In this document: positions 1 through 8,309 of the stretch, piece by piece
Layout: every line of letters begins with the position of its first letter
Numbering within the stretch: position 1 is the stretch's first letter
DNA from: Bacillota bacterium
GTDB lineage: Bacteria > Bacillota > Clostridia > Christensenellales > SZUA-584
Length of the DNA stretch: 64,000 bases
Assembly: GCA_023415795.1 (NCBI GenBank)
Contig: JAEZJG010000023.1
Span: forward strand, 1-64,000
Direction of reading: 5' to 3'
The notes under the pieces: model-generated
The model's input: the letters and a program-made list of their open reading frames with translations, nothing else
Told to the model about the DNA's origin: nothing
Databases searched by the model: none
Made by a program: the position numbers and the translations under genes

Positions 1-26
1 TTCGCGCTATAATCCACTTGAGGCAT
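1..26 (-). CDS. N-terminal end of an unidentified gene running off the left edge
   Basis: On the minus strand an ATG at 26-24 follows a strong ribosome-binding site (AAGGAGAG, about 5 bases upstream). The open frame runs to the window edge and gives only MPQVDYSA. Eight residues do not allow a function to be named. The good Shine-Dalgarno spacing is the only argument that this is a real start, so the call is tentative. Confidence 0.4.
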
Positions 27-213
27 ATTTCTCTCCTTGCAGGTTTTTGTGTGGTAACTCTAGTCTACAAGGTTTTGAAGATTTATGCCTCTTCTTTTTT
101 CCTCACCCCAATGTATAGTATAGAACCTTTTAATTTTGGGTATTCGATTCTCTTAAAACAGCAAAGTTACGCTTATATGATGCAGATGAATTGGCAAAAA
201 ACCATGTGAGCAT

Positions 214-343
214 GAAGAAAAAACTGATTGCGCGTGATCAGAGGAAAACAGCATAGGTCAGAACCACCAGCTCATCATCAGTTAAAATTATATGATAGTC
301 AAGAGGGGATTCATGAGCGTAGCCAGACGCTTGGTAATACACC
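214..343. repeat. Left copy of a diverged ~130-bp repeat flanking the sugar island
   Basis: This segment aligns base by base, with small gaps, to 11094-11224. Shared landmarks are GAAGAAAAA near the start, a short coding tail ending R-K-T-A or R-G-K-T-A stop, then GGTCAGAACCA, and TTGG(T/A)AATACACC at the end. In the right copy the coding tail is the C-terminus of a decayed tyrosine recombinase, so the left copy is probably the tail of a second, related recombinase now lost. The repeat brackets the whole AT-rich catabolic region. Confidence 0.65.
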
Positions 344-350
344 AATACAT

Positions 351-753
351 ATTGCTGTATGGGTAAGATCGGTAATTGAAGGTGTATGCTACAATTTAAA
401 TGCGATCTTAATATGGTTTCAAGGCTTCAATGTTTATTGAAGGCATAAATATTATAGGTGGAAGCACAAACTAGCCCCGGTATCAAGTATTGTGGGATGT
501 CTATGGAATGAAGCTACAGACAGTAAAAAAAGCAGAAATGCAACATCTATCGGGGCAGCAACTGCAGCAGGCATAGGGGCCGGCCTTTTTAAAGATTATT
601 CCATTGCTAAAAGCTTTATTCAAATAGAAAAGCAATATAAACCTATGGTTAACTAGTAGAGAGTATGATAAATTAAAACCGACTTTCGAATCATTATATC
701 AAAATTTGGTTGGGCCATATCAAGAAATCAGTGATTTTAAAAATTATTTATAA
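351..753 (+). pseudogene. FGGY-family carbohydrate kinase (xylulokinase-like), C-terminal remnant
   Basis: Only the C-terminal third of an FGGY sugar kinase remains, and it is spread over several reading frames. Visible pieces are VRSVIEGVCYNL (the usual R-A-V-x-E-G-I-x-Y-N-L helix), INIIGGS (ATP-binding loop), ATSIGAATAAGIGAGLFKDY (family C-terminal G-A-A motif) and, after another frameshift, EYDKLKPTFESLYQNL ending at TAA 751-753. Frame changes occur near 430, 470 and 655. The 5' part is missing because the sequence joins the repeat at about 345. It may once have been the kinase of the adjacent pathway. Confidence 0.8.
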
Positions 754-799
754 AAAAGAAGGAGATTCTATTTCTGCGGCGAATACTATAAACATAAGC

Positions 800-817
800 A
801 ATGTAAAGCTTTACATT
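800..817. promoter_or_regulatory. Perfect 18-bp palindrome, probable LacI-family operator
   Basis: AATGTAAAGCTTTACATT is a perfect inverted repeat 23 bases upstream of the LacI-family regulator gene. A near-identical site lies at 1920-1937 before the ABC importer. The size, symmetry and position fit an operator for the regulator encoded at 840, including autoregulation. Confidence 0.75.
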
Positions 818-839
818 ATAAATTGCAGTAGGTTAAGAA

Positions 840-1868
840 ATGGAAAGTAAAAACAACTCAAATACAATAATTGATATTGCAAAATTAGCAAACGTATCTA
901 CTGCGACTGTCTCTAGAGTTATTAATGATCCTAAAGTTGTGAAAGAGGAGACAAGGAAAAAAGTTCAAGAAGTTATCGAAAAGCTGCATTATACACCAAA
1001 TGGATTAGCTAGAGGCCTAATAACAAACAGCACTAAGACAATTGGTCTGATGATGCAGGATATTAACAATATGTATTACCCGGCTGTTATCAGAGGCGTT
1101 GAAGATGAGTTTACGGAAAATGATTATGGGCTTTTTATTTGCAGCACAGATGGACTTATTGATAAAGAAATAAGACATATTAATTCATTGCTTGAAAGAC
1201 GAGTAGATGGAATTATATTACTAGGAACACGGCCGATTGGGATAAGCAACAATCAGCATATACTTAAGGCTTCAAAAAAGATGCCGGTAGTAACGCTAAA
1301 TGATTCAATCTTAGGACTTGATATATACTCAGTACAAAATGAGGAAATAAACGGAGCCTATGAAGCGGTTAAATATCTTATAAATCTGGGTCATAAAAGA
1401 ATTGCAATAATCAATGGCAACGGAAATTTTACTACATATGTTTATAAACAAACTGGATATGAAAGAGCATTATTAGAAAATGATATTGAAATAAAGCCCG
1501 AATATAGCATAAAGGTTGATCCCTATGAAAGCGGCGGGTATGAAGGGATTCAAAGATTGCTGCAGGTAAAAGAACGGCCTACAGCAGTACTTGCGGCAAG
1601 CGATCAAATATCGATCGGTATATACAAAGCGATTTATCAAAGTGGCTATAGGATTCCTGATGATTTCTCTGTGATAGGATTTGGCGGAATTGCTTTAGCT
1701 AATGAATTATATCCTGGATTGACTACTGTAAATCAGTTTCCTTATGAATTGGGTAGGACAGCTGCAAGAATGATTGTTAATGTTTTATCCGGGAAAGAAA
1801 TAGATAATAAGCAAGAAATTATTGATTGTGAGCTCATTCTTAGAAATTCGTGTAGAAATATTAAATAA
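840..1868 (+). CDS. LacI/GalR-family transcriptional regulator
   Basis: This 342-aa protein starts with a classic LacI helix-turn-helix (residues about 10-30: IIDIAKLANVSTATVSRVIN), then the hinge helix (YTPNGLARGL), then a periplasmic-binding-protein-like effector domain (IGLMMQDINNMYYPAVIRGV to the end). Length is normal for the family. It probably senses the sugar or a phosphorylated intermediate of the downstream pathway. Two matching palindromes, one before its own gene and one before the ABC operon, are the likely binding sites. The effector cannot be predicted from sequence. Confidence 0.93.
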   Translation: MESKNNSNTIIDIAKLANVSTATVSRVINDPKVVKEETRKKVQEVIEKLHYTPNGLARGLITNSTKTIGLMMQDINNMYYPAVIRGVEDEFTENDYGLFICSTDGLIDKEIRHINSLLERRVDGIILLGTRPIGISNNQHILKASKKMPVVTLNDSILGLDIYSVQNEEINGAYEAVKYLINLGHKRIAIINGNGNFTTYVYKQTGYERALLENDIEIKPEYSIKVDPYESGGYEGIQRLLQVKERPTAVLAASDQISIGIYKAIYQSGYRIPDDFSVIGFGGIALANELYPGLTTVNQFPYELGRTAARMIVNVLSGKEIDNKQEIIDCELILRNSCRNIK

Positions 1869-1919
1869 TTATAAGTATAAAAGAGATAAAACGTCAATTA
1901 ACGGAATATTGCAACTAAA

Positions 1920-1937
1920 AATGTAAAGGTTTACATT
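1920..1937. promoter_or_regulatory. Second LacI-type operator, upstream of the ABC importer
   Basis: AATGTAAAGGTTTACATT differs from the 800-817 palindrome at one central base. It lies between the regulator stop (1868) and the importer ATPase start (2010). The pair supports repression of the transport operon by the adjacent LacI-family protein. Confidence 0.72.
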
Positions 1938-2009
1938 GGGCAAAAAGAGTACTCAAACTGTGAACAATTAGAATAGGAGATTATTGAAAATGGGGGAGGC
2001 AAAAAATTC

Positions 2010-3536
2010 ATGATGAGAGAAAATGAATATATTTTGCAAATGAAGAATTGCCGTAAAGAATTTCCCGGAGTCATTGCGTTAAAGGACGTTACATTGCTCG
2101 TTAAACGTGGAGAAGTGCATGCGCTCATTGGCGAGAACGGTGCAGGTAAATCCACAATTATGAAAATTCTTGCCGGTATTCAAACAGCAGATAAAGGTGA
2201 GATATTACTTAATGGTGAGCCTTACGTCGTTAGCAACCCAACGGATGCTTTAAAAAAGGGAATTTCAATGATACATCAGGAGCTTGATTTGATTCCTGAT
2301 ATGACCGTTGAGCAGAATCTTTTTGCAGGGCGGGAAAAGACATCAAAACTGGGTGTTGTATTGCAAAAGCAATTATTATCAGAAGCACAAAAAATGCTGG
2401 ATGACATGAATTTAAACATTAAAGCAAAAACAAAAGTAAAAGATTTGAGTGTCGCCCAAAAGCAGATGGTAGCGATTGCTAAAGCTACTTGCTTTGACGC
2501 AGACATTGTTATTATGGATGAGCCCACATCCGCTATTCCAGATAAGGAAGTTGATCTGCTCTTTTCAATTATCAGAAGGCTAAAAGAACAAAATAAAGCT
2601 GTAATATATATTTCACACAGGCTAGAGGAGATTTTTGAAATAACGGACCATATCACAGTATTGAGAGATGGGTGTTTAATCGATTCCAGACCTACGAAAG
2701 AGATGGATAAGAAAGAGCTTGTAAAGCTGATGGTTGGCCGTGACTTAAAAGATATGTTCGTTAAAGAGTTTGGTAAACAGGATGATAACGATGCTGGGAA
2801 TTATACGTTGGAAGTCGAAAAACTTTCAATTAAAGGATTGTTTGATGATATTAGCTTCAAAGTCAGAAAAGGTGAAGTTCTAGGTATATCAGGTTTAATG
2901 GGTGCGGGCCGAACAGAAGTAATGGAAGCTATATTTGGACTCAGAAAAATTGATAGCGGAACTATAAAAGTCCATGGCAAAAATATCAAGATTAATAACC
3001 CTCGTACTGCAATAAAGAATGGCATGGCATTAATTACAGAGGATAGAAAAATATCTGGTTTGAATTTACTTGGATCTGTGAAAACAAACATAACTTTGAC
3101 TTATATGAAATTGATTTGTAAGTGGAACTTTGTTTTAAGATTCAAAAAAGAAAATGAGATTGTAAAGAGTCTTATTGAGCAATTAAAGATTAAAACACCA
3201 ACGAAAGACATGATCGTCAATAACTTAAGCGGCGGCAACCAGCAAAAAGTTATTATTGCAAAATGGTTAATGGGTACGCCAGACATTTTAATAATGGATG
3301 AACCAACCCGGGGAATTGATGTAGGTGCAAAAGCAGATATTTATAAAATTATTAATTCGCTGGCATTGGAGGGCAAGTCGGTAATAATGATTTCTTCAGA
3401 AATGCCTGAACTATTGGGTATGAGTGATAGAGTAATTGTTCTTTGTCAAGGAAAAATGGTAGGCGAATTTGATCGTAGAGACTGTACTCAGGAAAAATTA
3501 ATGACATGTGCAATTGGAGAAGGAGGAAAAAACTAA
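2010..3536 (+). CDS. Ribose/galactoside-type sugar ABC importer, double ATPase subunit
   Basis: This 508-aa protein has two fused ABC domains, as in RbsA and MglA. Domain 1 has Walker A GENGAGKST (41-49), a degenerate signature LSVAQ (about 146-150) and Walker B IVIMDEPTS (about 166). Domain 2 has a degenerate P-loop (GLMGAGRTE), a full signature LSGGNQQ and DEPTRGIDVG. This asymmetry is normal in the family. It powers uptake through the permease at 3536 with the lipoprotein at 4547. A GGGGGAGG ribosome-binding site precedes the start, and its stop overlaps the permease start by one base. Specificity is unknown. Confidence 0.93.
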   Translation: MMRENEYILQMKNCRKEFPGVIALKDVTLLVKRGEVHALIGENGAGKSTIMKILAGIQTADKGEILLNGEPYVVSNPTDALKKGISMIHQELDLIPDMTVEQNLFAGREKTSKLGVVLQKQLLSEAQKMLDDMNLNIKAKTKVKDLSVAQKQMVAIAKATCFDADIVIMDEPTSAIPDKEVDLLFSIIRRLKEQNKAVIYISHRLEEIFEITDHITVLRDGCLIDSRPTKEMDKKELVKLMVGRDLKDMFVKEFGKQDDNDAGNYTLEVEKLSIKGLFDDISFKVRKGEVLGISGLMGAGRTEVMEAIFGLRKIDSGTIKVHGKNIKINNPRTAIKNGMALITEDRKISGLNLLGSVKTNITLTYMKLICKWNFVLRFKKENEIVKSLIEQLKIKTPTKDMIVNNLSGGNQQKVIIAKWLMGTPDILIMDEPTRGIDVGAKADIYKIINSLALEGKSVIMISSEMPELLGMSDRVIVLCQGKMVGEFDRRDCTQEKLMTCAIGEGGKN

Positions 3537-4489
3537 TGAACAATAAGATAAATACGGCTGGTGTAGGGAAATTTGTTAGCAAGTACGCGCTATATATTGC
3601 ATTTGTCGTATTGTTAATATTTTTATCGTTTTCATCCCCGGCATTTTTAACATCAAAGAATCTTATTAACGTTCTACGACAGGTTTCTGTTATCGGCATT
3701 ATCAGTATTGGTATGACTTTTGTCATTATTACAGGAGGCATTGATCTGTCGGTAGGTTCATTAGTCGCGATTACTGCAGTAATTGCAACAAGTTTTGCAA
3801 CAGAGGAAACGCAATATCCCTTAATTGTGGCAATTTGTATTGGTTTGTTAGTTGGATTAGCCTTTGGGGTGTTTTCTGGTTTCTTTATAGCAAAAATGAA
3901 AGTGCCGCCATTCATAACGACTCTTGCAACAATGACTATAGCTCGTGGCTTTGCAATGGTTTATTCAGGCGGTCGGAATATTATCAACATTAAGGATTCC
4001 TATGCCTTTATTGGGAAAGGCTCTGTGGGGATATTACCTATACCAGTATTAATATTTATATTGGTGGTGTTAATAGGATTTTTCCTTCTCAAATTTACTA
4101 AATTCGGAAGACACGTTTATGCGGTTGGTGGAAATGAGAAGGCAGCAATAGTTTCAGGTATAAATGCCGCAAAAGTGAAATTTATGTGCTATGTAATCTC
4201 AGGATTAACAAGTGCGATTGCTGCAATTGTTCTATCTGCACGTATTCAAACAGGACAACCTGCAGGCGGCGTGGGCTACGAGCTCGATGCAATAACTGCA
4301 GTAGCAATTGGTGGGACGAGCTTATCTGGTGGTGTTGGAGGGATATTAGGGACAGTTGTAGGTATGCTTATCATTGGTGTAATGACAAATGGGCTTGATC
4401 TATTGAATGTTTCATCTTATTACCAACAGATTATAAAGGGCGTCATTATTCTGGTAGCTGTCTTATCGGATCGGAAAAAAATAGCCTAA
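3536..4489 (+). CDS. Ribose-type sugar ABC importer, permease subunit (RbsC-like)
   Basis: This 317-aa polytopic membrane protein belongs to the BPD_transp_2 family. The conserved segment GMTFVIITGGIDLSVGSLVA and the C-terminal region ITAVAIGGTSLSGGVG are typical of RbsC, XylH and AraH. Several hydrophobic helices are evident. The start at 3536 was chosen because AGGAGG lies just upstream and the ATG overlaps the ATPase stop (TAATG). An in-frame upstream ATG at 3506 lies inside the ATPase gene and is less likely. It forms the membrane channel of the importer. Confidence 0.93.
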   Translation: MNNKINTAGVGKFVSKYALYIAFVVLLIFLSFSSPAFLTSKNLINVLRQVSVIGIISIGMTFVIITGGIDLSVGSLVAITAVIATSFATEETQYPLIVAICIGLLVGLAFGVFSGFFIAKMKVPPFITTLATMTIARGFAMVYSGGRNIINIKDSYAFIGKGSVGILPIPVLIFILVVLIGFFLLKFTKFGRHVYAVGGNEKAAIVSGINAAKVKFMCYVISGLTSAIAAIVLSARIQTGQPAGGVGYELDAITAVAIGGTSLSGGVGGILGTVVGMLIIGVMTNGLDLLNVSSYYQQIIKGVIILVAVLSDRKKIA

Positions 4490-4546
4490 AATTACTAAAT
4501 GTTAATTCAGTTTGCCATAAGGCAAAAAATAAATAGGAGGAGAGTT

Positions 4547-5560
4547 ATGAAAAAATCTCTGGTTATTCTTGTCGTATTGATGATGTTGGCGGCTATGCTT
4601 ACAGCATGCGGGCAGCCAAAACCGACAGAAAGTGCTGCTCAGGAATCTACATCAACAGAACCCTCAGAGTCGGCGGATGTTGAGTCACAAGAACCTGGAG
4701 CAGAAGATAAGTTTGTTATTGGGATGACAAATGCGAATCTTGCCAATGAACATAATGCAGCTTATGCTGATGCTGCTCTGGCATATGCAAAGGCCACTTA
4801 TCCCAATGTCGAGCTTCTGATTGTTGATGGCGCTGGTTCTGCTGATACTCAGGTTGCACAATGTGAGAATTTCGTTGCACAGGGTGTTGATTGTGTGATT
4901 ATGCTACCTTATGATGCGGAAGGCTGCCAAGCGGGTGTGCAGATCTGTCTTGATGCTGGAATTCCGGTGTTTACATCTAAAGCGCAGATTGCTGATCAGT
5001 CAATGGTACCGACATTTGTCGGCTCTAATGATGTCAGCGCTGGTGAAATCGAGATGAACTATATAGCAGAACTTATCGGCGGCAAAGGCAACATTGCTAT
5101 ATTAGAAGGACCTCCGGGAATCTCTGCAGCCGTCTTGAGAAACGAAGGTATTTACAACGTTCTCGATAAATATCCGGATATTAAAGTTGTCTTCACACAA
5201 CCGGCTGATTGGGATAGAGCATTGGCGATGCAGACTACGGAAAATTGGCTGCAAACTGGTGAAGAAATCAAAGCAATCGTTGCCCATAATGACGAAATGG
5301 CGCTTGGTGCATATGATGCCTTGGTTGCTGCTGGACTAGAAGATCAGATACCGGTAATCGGCATCGATGCTATTCCTGCTGCATTAAAGTCTGTCTCAGA
5401 AGGTGGCCTTTCCGCAACAGTGTTGCAGGATGCTGTCGCTATTGGTGAGAAGACCGTTGATGTAGCGGTTATGCTCGCAAAGGGAGAAAAAGTTGATGAA
5501 CTGTATGATATACCGTTTGTTCTGATCACTCCCGACACAGTAGCGAATTATTTAAAATAA
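4547..5560 (+). CDS. Sugar-binding lipoprotein of the ABC importer (Peripla_BP_4)
   Basis: This 337-aa protein has a lipoprotein signal (MKKSLVILVVLMMLAAMLTA then Cys; lipobox LTAC), an acidic Ser/Glu-rich linker, and a type-1 periplasmic binding fold (FVIGMTNANLANEH, then DTQVAQCENFVAQGVDCVIM, then VPTFVGSNDVSAGE). It is anchored outside the membrane and delivers the sugar to the permease. ATG 4547 has a GGAGGAG site seven bases upstream. The order ATPase, permease, binding protein matches many monosaccharide importers. A hairpin follows it at 5582. Confidence 0.92.
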   Translation: MKKSLVILVVLMMLAAMLTACGQPKPTESAAQESTSTEPSESADVESQEPGAEDKFVIGMTNANLANEHNAAYADAALAYAKATYPNVELLIVDGAGSADTQVAQCENFVAQGVDCVIMLPYDAEGCQAGVQICLDAGIPVFTSKAQIADQSMVPTFVGSNDVSAGEIEMNYIAELIGGKGNIAILEGPPGISAAVLRNEGIYNVLDKYPDIKVVFTQPADWDRALAMQTTENWLQTGEEIKAIVAHNDEMALGAYDALVAAGLEDQIPVIGIDAIPAALKSVSEGGLSATVLQDAVAIGEKTVDVAVMLAKGEKVDELYDIPFVLITPDTVANYLK

Positions 5561-5581
5561 GCAACTATTAATTATGGGAAG

Positions 5582-5610
5582 AGCCGGTATAGATATATTC
5601 TATACCGGCT
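5582..5610 (+). terminator. Strong hairpin after the importer operon
   Basis: A perfect 11-bp inverted repeat (AGCCGGTATAG ... CTATACCGGCT) with a 7-base AT loop lies 21 bases after the binding-protein stop. There is no clean U-run, so it may be a partial terminator or an mRNA-stabilising 3' end that separates transport genes from catabolic genes. Confidence 0.65.
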
Positions 5611-5709
5611 TGATCATAACTTTAGCAACTAACATATCTAGATCATTAAAGTATTAAAGATAATAATTTTACATTGTTGATTTGCACATTACATGAAGGA
5701 GTCAAACTA

Positions 5710-6765
5710 ATGAAAACAATGAGAGCTTTAGTATACGATAAGCCAGGCAGGAAATACTCGGATATTCGTGATGTTCCATATCCAACTTGTGGAGATGATG
5801 ATGTGGTAATTCGAGTTATGTCAGCATGCATTTGTAAAGGGGTGGAGCAAGCTCATGATCAGGAAGGAGTCGGCACGGACTTGGCTGTTTATCCAGTGAC
5901 TCCAGGTCATGAGTTTGCTGGTTATGTGCACGAAGTTGGTAAGAACGTAACCAAGTTTAAAGTAGGCGATAGAGTCTGCGCTGATAATACAGAGTATTGC
6001 GGCGATTGTTATTACTGCAGGAAAGAACAGTCTAATTACTGCCCTGTGTTTGGTTCATTGGGGCATAATATTAACGGTGGAATGGCTGAATATGTAAAAG
6101 TAAAAAAAGAAAAAGTTTTTGGTATACCTGATCATGTATCTTTTAATGCAGCAAGTCTGTGCGAACCAATAGCCTGCTGTCTTCATGCAGTTGATTTATG
6201 TGAAATTAAGTATGGAGATGCGGTTGCTGTTCTTGGCGCCGGTCCTAATGGCCTGATTCTTGCTCAGCTACTAAAGCATTCCGGTGCAGCTGATGTAGTG
6301 ATTGTTGCGGGAACACAGAGTAAATTGGATTTAGCAGAGAAATTAGGTATTAAAACTGTACTGATGGACCGTAACGATTACTCAATACATGAGAAAAAAT
6401 TGAAAGAGATATTCCCAATGGGTTTGGATGTAATCGTAGATGCGACGGGAAGTATTAAAATGATTGAACATGCCTTCGCATTGTTGAAAAAGGGAGGAAA
6501 AGTTGTTCAATATGCACTTGTGCATAGCAGGGAATCCCTGAAAGTAGATCCAATGTTTATGTTTAATAATGAACTTACTTATAAAGCGTCTTTTTGTCAA
6601 TCTCATAATTTTGGCCGTTGCATAGAGGCGCTTGCAGATGGTCGAGTAAATGCAGACGTCCTCATCTCACACGAATTTTCCTTGGAAGAATACTATAATG
6701 CCCTTGATGAGAATGTAAATAATAGAAATGCAATAAAGGTATGTATTCATCCTAATAATAAATGA
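5710..6765 (+). CDS. Zinc-dependent medium-chain alcohol/polyol dehydrogenase (first of two)
   Basis: This 351-aa member of the medium-chain dehydrogenase superfamily has TPGHEFAGYV, the structural zinc cluster CGDCYYCRKEQSNYC and a Rossmann motif (VLGAGPNGL). The catalytic loop is odd: where most relatives have C-G-S-D-x-H, this one reads CKGVEQAHD, two residues longer before the His. It probably oxidises a polyol or sugar with NAD(P). Start 5710 has GAAGGAG at proper spacing. It opens the catabolic half of the island operon. The substrate is not determinable here. Confidence 0.88.
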   Translation: MKTMRALVYDKPGRKYSDIRDVPYPTCGDDDVVIRVMSACICKGVEQAHDQEGVGTDLAVYPVTPGHEFAGYVHEVGKNVTKFKVGDRVCADNTEYCGDCYYCRKEQSNYCPVFGSLGHNINGGMAEYVKVKKEKVFGIPDHVSFNAASLCEPIACCLHAVDLCEIKYGDAVAVLGAGPNGLILAQLLKHSGAADVVIVAGTQSKLDLAEKLGIKTVLMDRNDYSIHEKKLKEIFPMGLDVIVDATGSIKMIEHAFALLKKGGKVVQYALVHSRESLKVDPMFMFNNELTYKASFCQSHNFGRCIEALADGRVNADVLISHEFSLEEYYNALDENVNNRNAIKVCIHPNNK

Positions 6766-6778
6766 TTGGAGTACACAT

Positions 6779-7822
6779 ATGAAGAATCAGACTGCATTTT
6801 TAACTCAGTCTAATCATATCGAGATTAAAGATTCAAATATGCCAGCTGTTGGCGAAAACGACGTATTGTTGCAGATGAATCATGTGGCAATTTGCGGATC
6901 GGATGCACATTTTTTTATTGATCCTACATATGGAGGCTTAATTGTCCCTCCAATTCTTCCTATTGTTTTAGGGCATGAATGTGGTGGAACAGTCATTGAA
7001 ACAGGGCAGAATGTTAGACATGTTAGAGTTGGGGATAAAGTCGCAGTTGAACCGGGAAATGGTTGCGGCCGATGCAGTTATTGCCTTGAGGGACGCTATA
7101 ATCTCTGCAAGGAAATGAATTTCATGGCGGCGCCGCCTTTTCATCGCGGAGCTCTTTCAAAATTTGTATCCCATCCGGCAAATATGGTATTTAAGCTGCC
7201 AGATAATATGGATACACAAGAAGGTGCGTTAATAGAACCGTTGTCTGTTGGAATGTATGCTGCGAAAAGGGCAAAAGCTAGACCGGGGAAAACAGCAATT
7301 GTATTGGGAGCAGGATGTATTGGGCTAATGACAATTGCAGCCCTTAGAACGATGGGTGTAGATGATATCATTGTTTCAGATTTGTTTGAAAACAGACTTA
7401 ATAATGCGAAAAATTTTGGAGCAAGTACATTAATCAACGCATCTGATAAAAACGTTGTTGAAGAAGTGATGAGATTAACCAGCGGCAGAGGAGTGGATCT
7501 GGTTTTCGAGACGGCGGGCAGCAGGAATATCGCAGCGATGACGATAGATTTTGCAGCTTCGGGCGGGAAAATCATCATGGTTGGAAATGTATATGGCGAA
7601 ACGCCTTTCCGTTTTATTGAGGCTAACAATAAAGAAGTAGACATCATTTCGGTATTTAGATATGTGAATATCTATCCTATGTCAATCAGTGCTGTTTCCA
7701 GTGGAAAGATTAACGTAAAAGGAATGATTAGTCGGGTATTTCCATTTGAAAAGACACAAGAAGCGTTTGAATGTGCAATTAACGATAAGGACAAAGTGAT
7801 AAAAGTTCTGATAGAGCTCTAA
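6779..7822 (+). CDS. Zinc-dependent sorbitol/threonine-type dehydrogenase (second of two)
   Basis: This 347-aa medium-chain dehydrogenase has the canonical catalytic loop ICGSDAH, LGHECGG, the structural zinc motif CGRCSYCLEGRYNLC, the ligand Glu in ALIEPLSVG and the NAD-binding VLGAGCIGL. It most resembles sorbitol or xylitol dehydrogenases. It is 13 bases downstream of the first dehydrogenase, so the two are co-transcribed and may move a carbonyl between positions of one substrate (oxidation then reduction). The stop codon lies inside a 32-bp palindrome. Confidence 0.9.
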   Translation: MKNQTAFLTQSNHIEIKDSNMPAVGENDVLLQMNHVAICGSDAHFFIDPTYGGLIVPPILPIVLGHECGGTVIETGQNVRHVRVGDKVAVEPGNGCGRCSYCLEGRYNLCKEMNFMAAPPFHRGALSKFVSHPANMVFKLPDNMDTQEGALIEPLSVGMYAAKRAKARPGKTAIVLGAGCIGLMTIAALRTMGVDDIIVSDLFENRLNNAKNFGASTLINASDKNVVEEVMRLTSGRGVDLVFETAGSRNIAAMTIDFAASGGKIIMVGNVYGETPFRFIEANNKEVDIISVFRYVNIYPMSISAVSSGKINVKGMISRVFPFEKTQEAFECAINDKDKVIKVLIEL

Positions 7823-7846
7823 TACTTTAATTAAAGTATTAGAGCT
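7815..7846. repeat. Perfect 32-bp palindrome between the dehydrogenase and rbsD genes
   Basis: Two 16-base halves (AGCTCTAATACTTTAA and its exact complement) meet with no loop. The left half contains the stop codon of the upstream gene, and the right half ends 14 bases before the rbsD-like ATG. In RNA it would fold into a long hairpin without a U-run, suggesting mRNA processing, stabilisation or translational control inside the operon rather than full termination. Confidence 0.85.
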
Positions 7847-7859
7847 ATGGAGGGGTAGG

Positions 7860-8300
7860 ATGAAAAAAGGCGGAATACTAAATAAAGATTTGATGGCTGA
7901 ACTTACGGGGCTTGGTCATCTTGATATGTTTGTAATATGTGATGCAGGTTTTCCGGTTCCACAAAATGCAAAAAAAATTGATCTTGCAATCGTTGAAAAC
8001 CTTCCTTCGTTTATGCAGACCCTAAAAGCAGTTTTAAACGAAGTAATAATTGAAGAGCTTATATTGGCTGAAGAAACAAAGGAAGTAAGTAACGAATTGT
8101 TCAATAAGATTGAAGAGATATTTGAGAACCAGGAAAAAAAATTATTGCCGTTTAATGATTTTTTTGAACACGCATTGAAGGCAAAGTTCTTTATTAGGAC
8201 CGGCGATTTCACTCCATATGCGAATATCGTATTAAAGTCTGCCTCAGGTGTAAAAAAGTACAATAAAAAATATGATCTGTCTTTTAATCAAATCATATAG
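7860..8300 (+). CDS. RbsD/FucU-family sugar mutarotase (D-ribose pyranase-like)
   Basis: This 146-aa protein, close to the usual ~140, has the RbsD pattern: KGGILNKDLM, GLGHLD, CDAGFPVP, and a C-terminal IRTGDFTPYANIVL. Family members interconvert pyranose and furanose (or alpha and beta) forms of imported sugars so that a kinase can use them. The presence of this gene implies that a free reducing sugar or ketose, not only a polyol, occurs in the pathway. A GGAGGGG site precedes the ATG and the kinase follows after nine bases. Confidence 0.9.
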   Translation: MKKGGILNKDLMAELTGLGHLDMFVICDAGFPVPQNAKKIDLAIVENLPSFMQTLKAVLNEVIIEELILAEETKEVSNELFNKIEEIFENQEKKLLPFNDFFEHALKAKFFIRTGDFTPYANIVLKSASGVKKYNKKYDLSFNQII

Positions 8301-8309
8301 GAGATTGCC

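Noticed and set aside
18..440. Two short open frames at the left end
   Set aside because: They cross the repeat and the FGGY pseudogene in the wrong frames and have no start signals.
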